From NCBI GenBank assembly GCA_963169045.1, contig CAUJDF010000056.1, positions 1-64,000 of the forward strand: 64,000 bases of DNA, in the 5' to 3' direction. The notes under the pieces are model-generated. The model ran no database searches. It was not told where the DNA came from and saw only the letters and a program-made list of their open reading frames with translations. This document shows, in pieces, positions 62,939 to 64,000 of the stretch. Source of the DNA: Myxococcota bacterium (GTDB lineage: Bacteria; Myxococcota_A; Bradymonadia; UBA7976; UBA1532). The first letter of the stretch is position 1, and each line of letters opens with the position of its first letter. A program made the position numbers and the translations under genes.

Positions 62939-63694
62939 TCAGGTGGGCGAGACTGGCGCGGGCGCCGCCGGCGCAGCAGCCGCGGGCGCCGCGGACGCCG
63001 TCGCCCCGGCGGCGCGGCGGCGGCGCGACGGGCGGAGCGCGTCGAAGTAGCCGAGCACCTGCGCCTCGAGGTTCGCCGGCACCGTCGGGTCCTCCTTGAG
63101 CTCGAGGCGCACGGCGGCGCGGATGCGGGCAACGAGCGCGGTCGCGTCGCGCACGATGGCCGGCAGCGTGCGCCGCTGCGCGTCGGCCGGGGCGCTCCGC
63201 GCGCTGCTGAGGCGACCGAGCGCCTCGCCGCGCTCGATCCAGAGATGAACGAGTGCCGCGAGCGAACGCTCGCCGGGCGCCGCGGGGAAGAGCTCGAGCG
63301 CCGCCTGCAGGCGCGGGCGCTGGCTGCGCGCGAGAAGCGCGTCGGCGGCGCGCTCGTCCGGCGAACGCCGCGCCGACGTGCGCTCGGCGAGCAGCGTGTC
63401 GTGCAGGGCCGTCGCCGCCGCGCGCTTCGCCGCCGGGTACAGCGGGTTGCGCTTCGCGGCGAGCAGCGTGTGGTTCAGCGACGTGGTGACCTCCACGTGC
63501 TGCTCGAACGCTTCGCTCAGATCGCCGCCGGTCACCTCCGCCTCGCGGCCGAGCACGGCGTCGATCTCCGCCGAGAGCCGGCGAACCGCGGCCTCGTCGC
63601 GCCCCCCGGTGGGCAGCCGGTGCAGATGGAGCAGGCGGTTCTCGATCAGGTCTCCGAACGCGAGACGGTACTGCGGGGCCTTCAACGTGGACAT
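62939..63694 (-). CDS. Hypothetical helical protein with Ala/Pro tail
   Basis: 251 residues from the ATG at 63694 with a Shine-Dalgarno (GAGAGGAGAG). It is predicted to be mostly helical (FGDLIENRLLHLHRLPTGGRDEAAVRRL, LPAIVRDATALVARIRAAVRLEL), with a basic patch RPSRRRRAA followed by an Ala/Pro-rich tail. No family, membrane helix or signal peptide is seen. It is convergent with the RtcR-like gene (28 bp). The basic, low-complexity end could bind nucleic acid but that is a guess. Confidence 0.7.
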   Translation of the reverse strand: MSTLKAPQYRLAFGDLIENRLLHLHRLPTGGRDEAAVRRLSAEIDAVLGREAEVTGGDLSEAFEQHVEVTTSLNHTLLAAKRNPLYPAAKRAAATALHDTLLAERTSARRSPDERAADALLARSQRPRLQAALELFPAAPGERSLAALVHLWIERGEALGRLSSARSAPADAQRRTLPAIVRDATALVARIRAAVRLELKEDPTVPANLEAQVLGYFDALRPSRRRRAAGATASAAPAAAAPAAPAPVSPT

Positions 63695-63863
63695 CGGCTC
63701 TCTCCTCTCTGGTGTTTCGCCGTCGTCGGCGTGGCGAGGCCCCGGTCCCTAGATCGTGGCGGTTGACAGCAGCGCCCCGTCCGTTCGTGGGTCTCGCAGG
63801 GTCCGACCCTCGATCGCCTCCGCCCCGGCCCCCTGGCGCGTCTCGGTGCGACGGAGTATTGGG

Positions 63864-64000
63864 ATGGCCATGCTCAGGATCACGGCGCTCTTGGGGGTCG
63901 TCGCGCTCTGCGGGTGCGACGTCGAGGAGGTGGTGATGAAATCGGCGCAGGCGGCCGAGGTGGCCGACGAGGCGGACGCGGGTCGCGGCCTCGTCTTCGA
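63864..64000 (+). CDS. Lipoprotein, cut by the window end
   Basis: The ATG at 63864 follows GGAG at 8 bases and starts MAMLRITALLGVVALCGCDV, a signal with a lipobox ending CGC. The frame stays open to the end of the window (45 codons), continuing with an acidic Ala-rich stretch. Nothing about the function can be said. The 169 bp between it and the hypothetical gene upstream must hold both start regions. Confidence 0.6.
   Translation, partial: MAMLRITALLGVVALCGCDVEEVVMKSAQAAEVADEADAGRGLVF

Noticed and set aside
63763-63791. TTGACA as a -35 element before the last lipoprotein gene
   Set aside because: The region 17 bases downstream reads CGTGGG, which is not a -10 element.

Overview
The window is very GC-rich DNA with almost no space between genes. 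It looks like a chromosomal piece from the Myxococcota / former Deltaproteobacteria. The reasons are eukaryote-like Ser/Thr kinases with large C-terminal tails, many lipoproteins, Cys-rich, thrombospondin-type-3, MopE-like, PKD and VCBS/TIG repeat proteins, and two proteins that end in a MYXO-CTERM-like tail (Cys, hydrophobic helix, Arg cluster). I found no rRNA, tRNA, CRISPR array, insertion sequence or phage genes. The lineage is an inference from gene content only.

Layout. 0.2-6 kb: a Cys-rich repeat lipoprotein diverges from a kinase-AAA-TPR protein whose kinase domain has lost key catalytic residues. 6-11.2 kb: a DUF962/Mpo1-like protein, a lamin-tail lipoprotein with a possible clan CD His/Cys pair, an ALDH7-type dehydrogenase and an AlbA_2 protein. 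11.2-25.6 kb: an unbroken minus-strand run. In transcription order it holds a Ser/Thr kinase, an FHA-AAA-LuxR regulator, a histidine kinase, a HAD hydrolase, a small membrane protein, four envelope proteins joined by 4-bp overlaps (TIG/VCBS/C-type lectin, TIG/VCBS, beta-propeller, M23 peptidase), and an Xre/RES toxin-antitoxin pair. 25.6-28.3 kb: glnB, glnA and a lipoprotein.

28.3-34.1 kb: an MBL-fold hydrolase diverges from a 1470-residue surface protein. 34.1-39.4 kb: a patchwork with a truncated mgtC joined to a truncated doc, seven full copies of a 42-bp tandem repeat, a hypothetical gene, a trypsin-like protease with a propeller tail, and two small paralogous secreted proteins. 39.4-47 kb: one 2539-residue PKD protein. 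47-50.2 kb: apaG, a fatty-acid-hydroxylase-family protein and hflX. 50.3-58.1 kb: a Cys-rich fragment, two tandem M1 aminopeptidases and an ASH-domain lipoprotein. 58.1-64 kb: a TrmA/RumA-like protein without catalytic residues, a Uma2 nuclease, an M20 amidohydrolase, a degenerate RtcR-like protein, a hypothetical gene and the start of another lipoprotein.

How parts may work together. The kinase, FHA regulator and histidine kinase form a compact signalling unit: the FHA domain could read Thr phosphorylation made by the co-encoded kinase, and the histidine kinase has no receiver-domain partner here. The four overlapping envelope genes are probably made together and act at the cell surface. A theme of the window is enzymes kept as scaffolds without their chemistry: a pseudokinase, two sigma54-type AAA domains without the Walker B Asp and GAFTGA loop, and a TrmA-like fold that keeps its Fe-S cysteines but not its nucleophile. 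These are my best candidates for undescribed biology.
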